Source: an uncultured Saprospiraceae bacterium (GTDB lineage Bacteria; Bacteroidota; Bacteroidia; Chitinophagales; Saprospiraceae). Taken from it: DNA of 45,491 nt. The notes below the pieces were generated by a model. The model did no database searches. It saw only the letters and a list, made by a program, of their open reading frames with translations, and was not told the DNA's origin. The number at the start of each line of letters is the position of its first letter. Within the stretch, counting starts at the first letter, position 1. The position numbers and the translations under genes are program-made. Where the stretch lies: assembly GCA_937950315.1 (NCBI GenBank), contig CALFDU010000113.1, positions 1 through 45,491 on the forward strand, read 5' to 3'. Positions 8,947-18,200 of the stretch are shown here, in pieces.

Positions 8947-9225
8947 ATGGAATATCCAATATTTGAAGTTTTTATTAGATCTAAGAATGGGCTGGAGCAC
9001 CGACATGTAGGCAGCTTACATGCAGCCGATGAGGAAATGGCATTGGAAAATGCAAGAGATGTATATACGAGGAGACAAGAAGGCGTGAGTATCTGGGTGG
9101 TTGAGTCCAAGCATATCACGGCGAGCAATCCAGAAAATGCTGGTGAATTGTTTGAGCCTGCCAAAGACAAGGTGTACCGTCATCCTACTTTTTATGAACT
9201 ACCCATCGAACTAAAGCACATATAA
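8947..9225 (+). CDS. paaB: Phenylacetyl-CoA epoxidase subunit PaaB
   Basis: PaaB is a small subunit of the epoxidase that bridges PaaAC heterodimers in known structures. The 92-residue sequence carries the family pattern: PIFEVFIRSKNGLEHRHVGSLHA near the N terminus, followed by A..NARDVYTRRQEGVSIWVV. Length is normal. The gene lies 17 bases after paaA, and its final A is the first base of the paaC start codon (TAATG overlap), which indicates tight translational coupling. Confidence 0.95.
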   Translation: MEYPIFEVFIRSKNGLEHRHVGSLHAADEEMALENARDVYTRRQEGVSIWVVESKHITASNPENAGELFEPAKDKVYRHPTFYELPIELKHI

Positions 9226-9977
9226 TGAAGGATCAACTATACAACTATTTGTTGATGCTCGGAGACAACTCGATGATCCTGGGACATCGCTTGTCAGAAT
9301 TGTGTGGACACGGACCTGCGTTAGAAACAGATATCGCTTTGACCAATATCTCTTTAGATTTGTTTGGTCAGGTGAGAGGATTTTTCCGATATGCAGCCGA
9401 AGTGAAGGGGGGAGAAGCAACCGAAGACAGCATTGCTTTTTTGCGTTACGATCGTGAGCATTACAATTGCATCTTGGTCGAGCAAGCCAATGTAGATTTT
9501 GCCCATGTGATTGCAAGACAATTTTTCTTCGACGTGTTTCAAGAATTGCAATTGAAGCAATTGGTAGAATCCAAAGACGAGGAAATAGCAGCGATAGCAG
9601 TGAAGTCATTGAAAGAGACAAAATATCACTTGCGGTTTTCATCAGAATGGATGAAGAGATTGGGTGATGGCACTGAAGAAAGTCACGAAAGACTGCAGGC
9701 AGCCGTTGATACTTTGTATCCGTTTACCGGTGAGTTTTTTCATGAAACACCCCTCGAGAAAGAAATGAAAGAAAATGGAATTGGGGTAGATTTGGAATTG
9801 ATCAAGACTGCATTTGATGAAACTGTTTCACAAATATTTGTGGAAGCGACCATCAAGATGCCTGAGTCAAAACAAAGGATGGTGAAAGGTAAATATGGAA
9901 TCCACTCAGAACAACTCGGATTCATACTTTCAGATTTTCAATACATGCAACGTGCATATCCAAACATGGAATGGTAA
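9225..9977 (+). CDS. paaC: Phenylacetyl-CoA epoxidase structural subunit PaaC
   Basis: PaaC is the ferritin-like non-catalytic partner of PaaA. It keeps the four-helix fold but lacks a complete diiron site in characterised enzymes. The sequence shows LGDNSMILGHRLSELCGHGPALETDIALTNISLDLFGQVR at the N terminus, and LRYDREHYNCILVEQANVDFAHVIARQFFFD and KETKYHLRFSSEWMKRLGDGTEESH further on, all typical PaaC blocks. Length is 250 residues. It overlaps paaB by one base and paaD by seven. Confidence 0.95.
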   Translation: MKDQLYNYLLMLGDNSMILGHRLSELCGHGPALETDIALTNISLDLFGQVRGFFRYAAEVKGGEATEDSIAFLRYDREHYNCILVEQANVDFAHVIARQFFFDVFQELQLKQLVESKDEEIAAIAVKSLKETKYHLRFSSEWMKRLGDGTEESHERLQAAVDTLYPFTGEFFHETPLEKEMKENGIGVDLELIKTAFDETVSQIFVEATIKMPESKQRMVKGKYGIHSEQLGFILSDFQYMQRAYPNMEW

Positions 9978-10474
9978 GCGCACAAATACATATCGCTTCT
10001 AAAGAAATTTTAACGGCACTTGAGTCTGTTTCTGATCCAGAGATTCCTGTATTGACAGTGATGGATTTGGGGGTAGTGCGCAGAGTCGAAGTCGTCGATG
10101 GCCTGGTGGAAGTCGATCTGACACCGACCTATTCTGGTTGCCCAGCGATGGACACCATGGCGGCAGACATAACAACGGCGTTGAATAAAATTGGTTATGA
10201 AGTGAAGATGAAATTGGTGATGTCTCCAGCATGGACGACCGATTGGATATCCCAAGAAGGGAGACGAAAATTAGAAGAATATGGAGTGGCGGCTCCCATG
10301 TCAGAAGAGCTTGACTTACAGGCGCTGATGGGAGGTAAGCGCATTGTGAAATGCACACATTGTCAATCCGTTAATACAAAAATGATAAGTCAATTTGGTT
10401 CTACTGCATGCAAAGCATTGTTTCAATGCGAGGATTGCTTGGAGCCATTCGATTATTTTAAATGCTTAAAGTAA
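9971..10474 (+). CDS. paaD: PaaD, epoxidase maturation protein
   Basis: PaaD is a MIP18/DUF59-family protein thought to help mature or repair the metal clusters of the epoxidase. Residues about 10-100 form the MIP18 domain, with ESVSDPEIPVLTVMDLGVVRRV, and Cys57 in YSGCPAMDTM. The C-terminal part carries paired cysteines (Cys128/Cys131, Cys147, Cys153/Cys156, Cys165) that form a probable zinc ribbon, as in E. coli PaaD. It overlaps the end of paaC by seven bases and is followed by paaG after three. Length (167 residues) is normal. Confidence 0.94.
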   Translation: MVSAQIHIASKEILTALESVSDPEIPVLTVMDLGVVRRVEVVDGLVEVDLTPTYSGCPAMDTMAADITTALNKIGYEVKMKLVMSPAWTTDWISQEGRRKLEEYGVAAPMSEELDLQALMGGKRIVKCTHCQSVNTKMISQFGSTACKALFQCEDCLEPFDYFKCLK

Positions 10475-10477
10475 GTT

Positions 10478-11257
10478 ATGTCAGAGGTGCTTTTTAAAAA
10501 CGAAAATGGAGTTGCAACAATTACCCTTAATCGACCGGATGCATTTAATAGTGTGAATACGGCATTGGCTCATCAGTGGATTTCAGCTTTGGATATATGT
10601 AAGGAAGATGATTCTATTAGGGTAGTTGTAATCACGGGAACAGGTAGGGCATTTTGTGCAGGTCAAGATCTGAAAGAAGTTACCGATCCGGATTTGAATC
10701 CTGGCTTTGAGCGATTGTTGGAAGAACACTATGGTCCGATCGCAACGAGGATCACCGAATTGGAAAAGCCGATCATAGCCGCAGTGAATGGGGTAGCTGC
10801 TGGAGCGGGTGCCAACTTTGCCTTGTGCTGTGATATTGTTCTTGCCTCTACGAAAGCAAGTTTTATTCAAGCATTTTCTGCCATAGGTTTGGTGCCAGAT
10901 AGTGCAGGTACCTTTAATCTGCCACGATTGGTAGGAAGGGCGAGGGCAATGGCCTACATGATGCTTGGAGATAAAATTTCTGCAGAAGAAGCGGAAAGAA
11001 TCGGAATGATATACAAAGCTGTTCCAGCTGAAGAATTAGAAGAAATCGTAGCTGTATTGGCGACTAAAATGGCGGGCATGGCGACCCATGGATTGGCATT
11101 GACCAAGCGCTTGATCAACGCATCTTTCAAAAATGATTTCTACCAACAACTTGCCCTCGAAAAAGATTTACAAGTAGAAGCGGCGAATACCGAGGACTAC
11201 CACGAAGGCGTTGCTGCATTTGTGGAGAAGCGAAAGCCGGTGTTTAAGGGGAAGTAG
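10478..11257 (+). CDS. paaG: 1,2-epoxyphenylacetyl-CoA isomerase PaaG
   Basis: PaaG is a crotonase-family enzyme that converts ring-1,2-epoxyphenylacetyl-CoA to oxepin-CoA, and also shifts double bonds later in the pathway. GTGRAFCAGQDLKEV forms the first oxyanion strand, VNGVAAGAGANFALCCDIV the second, and AIGLVPDSAGTFNLPRLVGRARA carries the Asp used by PaaG. The C terminus AAFVEKRKPVFKGK matches PaaG closely. These features favour PaaG over the PaaF hydratase. Length is 259 residues. It is the last gene of the operon and is followed by a strong terminator at 11287-11328. Confidence 0.88.
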   Translation: MSEVLFKNENGVATITLNRPDAFNSVNTALAHQWISALDICKEDDSIRVVVITGTGRAFCAGQDLKEVTDPDLNPGFERLLEEHYGPIATRITELEKPIIAAVNGVAAGAGANFALCCDIVLASTKASFIQAFSAIGLVPDSAGTFNLPRLVGRARAMAYMMLGDKISAEEAERIGMIYKAVPAEELEEIVAVLATKMAGMATHGLALTKRLINASFKNDFYQQLALEKDLQVEAANTEDYHEGVAAFVEKRKPVFKGK

Positions 11258-11286
11258 AAACCAACCTGTAAACTAGAAAATAAAAT

Positions 11287-11328
11287 CAAGGAGAAACTTC
11301 AATCTATCAAGGTCAAAGTTTCTCCTTG
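11287..11328. terminator. Bidirectional terminator between paaG and porP genes
   Basis: A perfect 13-base inverted repeat (CAAGGAGAAACTT at 11287-11299 and its complement at 11316-11328) encloses a 16-base loop. It is followed by TTTG on the plus strand and preceded by AAAAT, which gives a short U tract on the minus strand. It sits between two convergent genes, where a shared terminator is expected. Confidence 0.8.
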
Positions 11329-11338
11329 TTTGTATTAG

Positions 11339-12217
11339 CTACTCCCTAAATACATAACCAATCTGCAATTCGAAACTATTTTCTGATACCAATCTGATAT
11401 TGCTCACGGTAAAGTCATAAGCTAAGCCTAGCTGCAAACGGTCATCGAGTAACCATCCAAAACTCAAGGCAAAAGCATCTCCCCAACGATAATGTAATCC
11501 AGGGGTAATTCTTTCATTGATCCAAAGTATGGCGCCCACTTTGGCTTGGATCGGAACGGCTTCTTGGTACTTGAATAGGAAGCTAGGTTCAACCCTTAAG
11601 TCATCACCAGGATCTCCCAACTTAAATGCTGTATGTAGATAAACGTGACGCTGTTTGAATTGAGCGTTATCGCTCGTTGCAATTACTGCGATGCTCGGAA
11701 CGGAAACGCCGATTCGTAAATTTTCTGAATGATACATAAGGCCGGCGCCTATTGAAAATAGATTGATTCTGTTGTTTCCTTGGTCGTAGATATCTCCAGC
11801 TTCTACATTTCTTATTGTACTGAACTGAGCACCAAAACTAGAGTAGGCCGTCCGCAATCCTATATTGAGAAAACCCTCATCCAGTTTTATGCGATAAGAA
11901 TAGTTGGCTGCGGCTTCAATCTTAGAATCGATGCCTATCTCTTCGTTGTATAAATTCAAACCGATGCCAACATTGTAGTCGTCCAATAAATAATCGGTAG
12001 CCAATGAAAATGTTTTTGGCGCTCCCTCAAATCCCAACCATTGGTTTCTATATGAGAGATAGCTTGAAGCATAAGCATCCTTTTCCATGAATATTCCCGC
12101 TTGTGCTGGATTGAATTGAAGGTAGGTGAATCGATCGTTGGAAAGTTGAAGTTCTTGTTGGCCATGGCACAATGATGTTGCTAGTGCAGTCAAGATTAGA
12201 ATATATATCTGTTTCAT
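11339..12217 (-). CDS. PorP/SprF-family type IX secretion membrane protein
   Basis: This protein belongs to the PorP/SprF family, outer-membrane beta-barrels that accompany T9SS type B cargo. A signal peptide (ILILTALATSLCHGQQ) is followed by the family opening LQLSNDRFTYLQFNPAQAGIF. The sequence contains YASSYLSYRNQWLGFEGAPKTFSLATDY, and later alternating beta strands up to LQIGYVFRE. At 292 residues it has typical length. The gene follows the giant type B surface protein by 53 bases in the same direction, the usual pairing. A strong hairpin lies in that gap (12232-12258). It probably anchors or guides the giant protein to the cell surface. Confidence 0.92.
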   Translation of the reverse strand: MKQIYILILTALATSLCHGQQELQLSNDRFTYLQFNPAQAGIFMEKDAYASSYLSYRNQWLGFEGAPKTFSLATDYLLDDYNVGIGLNLYNEEIGIDSKIEAAANYSYRIKLDEGFLNIGLRTAYSSFGAQFSTIRNVEAGDIYDQGNNRINLFSIGAGLMYHSENLRIGVSVPSIAVIATSDNAQFKQRHVYLHTAFKLGDPGDDLRVEPSFLFKYQEAVPIQAKVGAILWINERITPGLHYRWGDAFALSFGWLLDDRLQLGLAYDFTVSNIRLVSENSFELQIGYVFRE

Positions 12218-12231
12218 TTTTTAGTTTTTAA

Positions 12232-12258
12232 AATCGGTGCGATCATCTCGCACCGATT
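12232..12258 (-). terminator. Hairpin between the giant surface-protein gene and porP
   Basis: A perfect 11-base stem (AATCGGTGCGA at 12232-12242, complement at 12248-12258) encloses a 5-base loop. In the transcribed minus direction the stem ends in four U residues and then A-rich sequence, 14 bases before the porP ATG. The stem is strong but the U tract is short, so partial termination or RNA processing is plausible. Confidence 0.6.
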
Positions 12259-12270
12259 GATTGATTAAAA

Positions 12271-15200
12271 TTAACGTCTCACATCTATGAAACTGTTGAT
12301 CAAAGCTGTTCTATCTTGGTAGCCTACCACCATGAAATAGGTTCCATCCGGTAGGTCTGCGCCACTCCTAGATTTTCCATCCCATTCGTTGTTGTAGTCT
12401 TCGTTTTCATAAACAGTCTGTCCCCATCTATTGTAAATGGTCAATGAAACAGAAGGGCATCCATCCAATCGTTCTATGATTAATCGATCGTTGATTCCGT
12501 CTCCATTTGGCGTAAGCCCATTCGGTACTGTTAGTAAGTCTAAATCACATTCATCTTCTGCATCTATGCCTGGGCAGTCTACCACAATATCCATGCAATA
12601 CGTTGCTTGCCAACATATACTTTCTCCTGAATCTCCCTCGAAGTAATCAAAACATACTGTGTAAGTGCCTGGTTGATCATAGTCGTGTGTCCAAGTCCCA
12701 TTTGCTGGTGTGACGACTGCCGAACTCACAGACCCATCTCCCCAGTCTGGTTCCGCATGGGATATCCAATGGCATGAGTCAAATTGTGTAGTGCTTATGC
12801 TTAGCATACATCCGTTGATCGTATCGTTAAAACCGATGTCAACCAAATCAAGGAAAGCCATTTCGTCTTGGCAACAAGTTTCACAATCACCTATCACAAC
12901 ACATGTTTGTTCGAAACTAGAACAGCACCAGGTTGGGATTTCGTCTTTGCCTAGATCTTCAAGGTGTCCGACTAGATTGAAACACAATGTGTCTTCCGGC
13001 ATCACTCCAGCATATTCAACACATATCCAATCCGAGGTATCGCCCGGCATTAAGGTCGGAATAGAAACCGCAACGTCTAAGAATGAAGCTGATAACGGAA
13101 ATACATTTGTGAAAGCCACCGAATTGATTTCAAATGATGGATGTGTGTTGTTTACCACTTTGAAGCAATAATTTCTGTCTTCACAGGCTATGGAGTCTTG
13201 TACAATGTCCACACAATCAGGTGGACAGTAATCACCACAAGCGACGGTGAAGCAACTAACTTCTTGGGTGGCACAACACCAAGTAGGTGTATTTCCTTGG
13301 GTGACATCTTCATTGTGTCCCACCACAGTATAACATATTTCGTCTCCGTTATCTGCTCCATCATACTCTACACATATCCAATCCGAAGTTTGACCAGGTA
13401 GAAGCGGAGGGATGGAAATAGGTTTTGGACTTAAGGTAACACCAGCGGGTGTGATGCTGATTAAGTCCAAGGACTGAATCGTAAATCCAGGAAAGGTATT
13501 GTTTGTTATTTTGAAGCAATACATGTCATCATCACAATTCAAATCTTCATCTACGACGGTGATGCATCCGCCTATTGGATTACTATCATCACATGTTAGG
13601 TTGAAATCTTCAAGGCATTCTTCAGTACAATTTCCTTGCCCATCGTCAACCAACCAACTGATCGAAATGACGAATGGTGAATTGTTTGCGCTATTACATA
13701 CGCTAAAGATGTCTTCGGTTCCAAGGTTGACATGACTTGTCATCGGATAAATTTCTGCTTCAGTTACATTGATCTGATTGATGTACCATCCATTCAATGC
13801 CTGCACTTGCATAATGGTAGCAGGAGCTTGTGTGGTGATTTTTATTCCTTTGAAATAGTCTGCGCAAAAATCATTGGTGATGGAACCAACAAAGCAACAC
13901 TCTTCTCCCGTTACCGGATCTGGTGTCAAGTTCACGGATATGTTGTCGCAGCTGTTGGATGTAGTATCACAAGGATCGTTACAATCATCTTGAATATTGA
14001 TGAAATGCTTTTCATCGTCTACACAACACCAACTGATCGGATCGCCAGCAGGTAGATCGGCTTCATGTCCTACCAAAAGGAAACACATATTTGGATTGCC
14101 TAGCGCATCATAATTTACGCAGACCCATTCTGAAGTATCTCCTGTCATCAATGGATTGATGGAGTACGGATTTGGGGTCAAGCTGGCTCCAGTAGGAGAG
14201 ACTTGAATGAATTCCACAGATCTAATGATGATTTCTGGATCGGTCGTATTAACAACCCTAAAACAATAAAGGTCATTGATGCAATCAATCGAGTCCTGGA
14301 CGATTTCTAGACAACCTCCAGGATTGTCATTGCAAGACACCTCAAAATCTTCAGGGCAGATCGAAATACAATTTCCACTCGCATCAGTGTATAGCCAAGC
14401 AATCTGCACATTAAAAATCGAACCGTCATTGTTGGCACAAATTCTAAAGATGTCTTGTTGGCCTAAAGCAATGTGCGTGCTTGGTGGATAAATCTCTGCA
14501 TTCAACGGATCCAGCTGTGTGATGGTCCATCCATTGAGTGCTTGTACTTGTGAGATGCTAGCAGAACCGGTTAACGTAATTTTTATTCCTTTGAAATAAT
14601 CATCGCAATATTGGTTGTCAATACTACTTGTGTAGCAACAAATATCGCCAAGGACTGGATCGGGAGTAAAGTCTATGTCTGTAAAATCGCATGGATCACC
14701 ATTTGAATCGCAATTGTCATCGCAGTCAGGGATTACAATCATGATCACACATTCAGAACATGGTGCATCGTCTGAACAATTCCCATTGATCCTTAATTCG
14801 TACGTACCAGGTCCTGATGTCAATGGATCTGTTGTTGGACTAAAGTCCCAAGATAAATTGAAGTTGGAGCCTGTTCCAAAATTACCGAAACATGGGCTGA
14901 TACAACTTCCACCAATTTTGGTCATTGACCAGTCGTAGCTTGGCGTACAATTTTGGCTATTGCAAAGGAATGATCCATCTATATCAAATGCATAAGAGCA
15001 TGCAGGTAAAGTCACTGTCTCATTGCACATCACATTATTTATAATGCCCCAAGCGCCTGATACCGTCATGTCATCCCAACCATCACAGGCACAGCTTGGA
15101 CAGTCAACCGTGATGGTTTCGCATATTTCTTTTGTCCAGCAAGTATCACCCGCCATGGTTCCTTCGAAAATGGTTGCGCATATGTTGTATGTGCCTGATT

Positions 15201-18200
15201 GATCATATTCATGCGTCCAACAGCCATTGGCAGGGCTTACAGTAGGGAGTAAAATCGATCCATCTCCCCAGTCCGGACTCACATTGTACATCCAATGGCA
15301 ACTATCAAATTGCGTTGCTTTTACAATCACCTCGCAATCGTCAATCGTGACATCCCATCCTAGATCAATCAAGTCACAGAATGCATCAAAGTCTTCGCAG
15401 CATTCATTGACAGGTGGACAGTCAACCGTGATGGTTTCACATATTTCTTTTGTCCAGCAAGTATCGCCCGCCATGGTTCCTTCAAAAATGGTTGCGCATA
15501 TATTGTATGTGCCTGATTGGTCGTATTCGTGTGTCCAGCAGCCATTGGCAGGGCTTACGGTAGGGAGTATAATCGATCCATCTCCCCAGTCAGGACTCAC
15601 ATTGTACATCCAATGGCAACTATCAAATTGCGTTGCTTTTACAATCACCTCGCAATCGTCAATCGTGACATCCCATCCTAGATCAATCAAGTCACAGAAT
15701 GTATCAAAGTCTTCGCAGCATTCATTCATCATAGTAGGAGTACATTCTGAAAAACTCAAATCATCCAATGCTAAATCTCCAAAACCATTTGCTTCAATAT
15801 TGAATAGTTCAAGTGTTACAGGACCCGTTGTAGTGGCAATCCAGCTGCCAGTCATCATAACCCATTGGTCAGGGACCTGAGAAATTGGGACTGCAGGGAT
15901 GACAACAACTCCATTGATATGCAGTTCTACTCTTGGTGAGGCTGTTTCATTCAAGTTTAGTGTAACGAGATTGTTTAACGATGCGCAGAAGTTATAATTA
16001 AAGCCTGAAGTGACATTGACTGTCTGTCTCCAGATTGCTCCAGTAAATGGTCCATCCGCAACCAACATATTTCCAGTGGCTCCATTGGTCGGATCAGAGG
16101 CAGCCCAACTTGGATTACCTAAAGGAATCGTATTGGCATTTCTTATATCGTATTCACCCGGGCCTAAAACCAAAGGCCCAACAATGTAGTCGCTTGTAAA
16201 TCCAACATTTCCTGCTTCAAAATCTCCATTGGTCAATAATTCTGTATTGGATGTTCCCGCTGGACAATCGGGACAGCTGAATGGAGTACACGAAGGTTCT
16301 ACCATAAAACAGGTGTCCTTGCTTAAACATGGAAGCAATTCATTGATCACATTGTTCCATCTATCAATCTGTACACATATTTGCTGCGGTCCATCGGTAA
16401 TTGGAATGCACAATTCGTCACCTATGTCTGGTGTCGTGGTGCTGCCATCAGGCAAAGTAACAACAAGCGCATCACAACTGTCAAGATTGTTGAAGTCCAT
16501 AATGATTTTGCATTCTTCTTCAGTGTAATCTATAAGATCTTCAAAGTAGGCACAGAATGCAGCCTCATCAATCTGGCAACAACTTTCGTCTCCACAAGGT
16601 GGAATAGGAATGGTGTCACATTGACTTTCAAAACAACAATCACCAGTCGCCATATTTTGTAGTCGATACCCAAATTCAAAGTTTGGATAAGTCGTCTGAG
16701 GGAAGGGTGTCCCTACGATGTAGGTACTGATTGTTCTTGATTGATTCGGTCCCAACGGAGGAGTCAATGTGATGATATTTCCGGAAGGGAAAGGAACATA
16801 ATTAAACGGATCATTCTTTACGGTCAAATGTAGTTTGTCCGCCGTAAATGATGGATTGGAAACATTGGTGATCGTAAATGTATATCTGTATTTTGTGCTG
16901 TCTGGAATGCATTCCAACAATTGATCGGTGACTACGAGACACACATTGTCATCGTCTCCGCAATCGGATTCAAGTAGGTCAGTGCAAACAACTTCTTCCT
17001 CGCCTGTAATTGGATTGATGGCGTACCATTTAAAAATCACTTGAGGATTGCTTTGCGTAGGGTCGTCGATTTTGTCCAAGCAAAAATCCAAAAGGCCAGG
17101 ATAACTAGGTTGATCCATGGTGCCGGAAATTGGTCGCATGCATATGGATTGATTGGTAGAGCTAACCGTCCAGAATCCCGCTTGTCCAGGACTGATTATG
17201 TGTGAACCAAAACAAACACCTGGTGTATTTATTTCTGCTTCAAACTTGGTGTAATAACCCGTCTGACACCCATTGTCAACATCGACTACAAAGCAACATT
17301 CATCTTCGTCAGATCCGTAAGCTGTTGCAACGATGCCATTGTCTTCGCATGGGTCGCAGCAAGGTTGGATTTCTTTACAAATTTCTTCTGGTTCATGACA
17401 GCACTGCGTTCCATCAGTACTCACCACGCCTATCTTGTAGCAGATGTTTTGAGTCGCGATAATAGGTATTGTTGATTTTAATTGAACGCATATTTGCCCC
17501 GAGCTTGTTCCATCTAAAATAGGGTTCGGTATTGGTTGAACAACCGTGCTAGTCGTACAGAATGGCTGCCATCCAAAATTGGCTGACAAGTCCTCTAGTG
17601 TGATTGAGCCAATATCAAATCCAGAATTGTTGTCTATGTTGAAACAAAGATTGTATTCCGATGGATTATCGTCGTCGCTACACATAATTTCACAATCTGT
17701 AACTGTGATGCAGTCAAGAAGAGGTGGCGGTTCGCACCCCAAGACAATCGTGTCTCTGCATGCTACTATCGTTAAATCTTCAGAAACTTGTTGCATCCAA
17801 CGTATCTCGATCACCTGTGGATTGACAGGATTTGTGACAGCTGGTGCGATGCATGTATTGATGGCATCCATCGTCAATCCTGTTGGTATTGAGGTGGTCG
17901 TTGAGCTTACGCAAAATAGATCATTCGTGGTAGTACAAGGTCCAAATTGTAGACTTGGATCCAAGACAACGTTATTGAAAATCCAGTCTTTCGTCAACAT
18001 TTCTACTTCTACATTGGTAATGTCTGCACCCCAATTATTTTTAAGGTCAAAGGCGTAGCAACATAAATCTTCATTGTTGGGGTCGATAATTTCTCTTTCC
18101 ATGACCATCAATGAATCACAAACTACTTCTGGAGCGACGCAATTGAAAAAATCATAGGTGTTCCAGCTGGAACTTGTGATGACAACATTTTCAGTTCCAC

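Noticed and set aside
12232-12242. ATCGGTGCG in the hairpin before porP as a further LytTR box
   Set aside because: It has no partner at the 21-base offset and is fully explained as one arm of the hairpin.
15227-15880. Plus-strand open frame of 217 codons inside the giant gene
   Set aside because: It is the reverse reading of the tandem duplication. Its internal repeat simply mirrors the repeat of the real gene, and it has no signal or domain.
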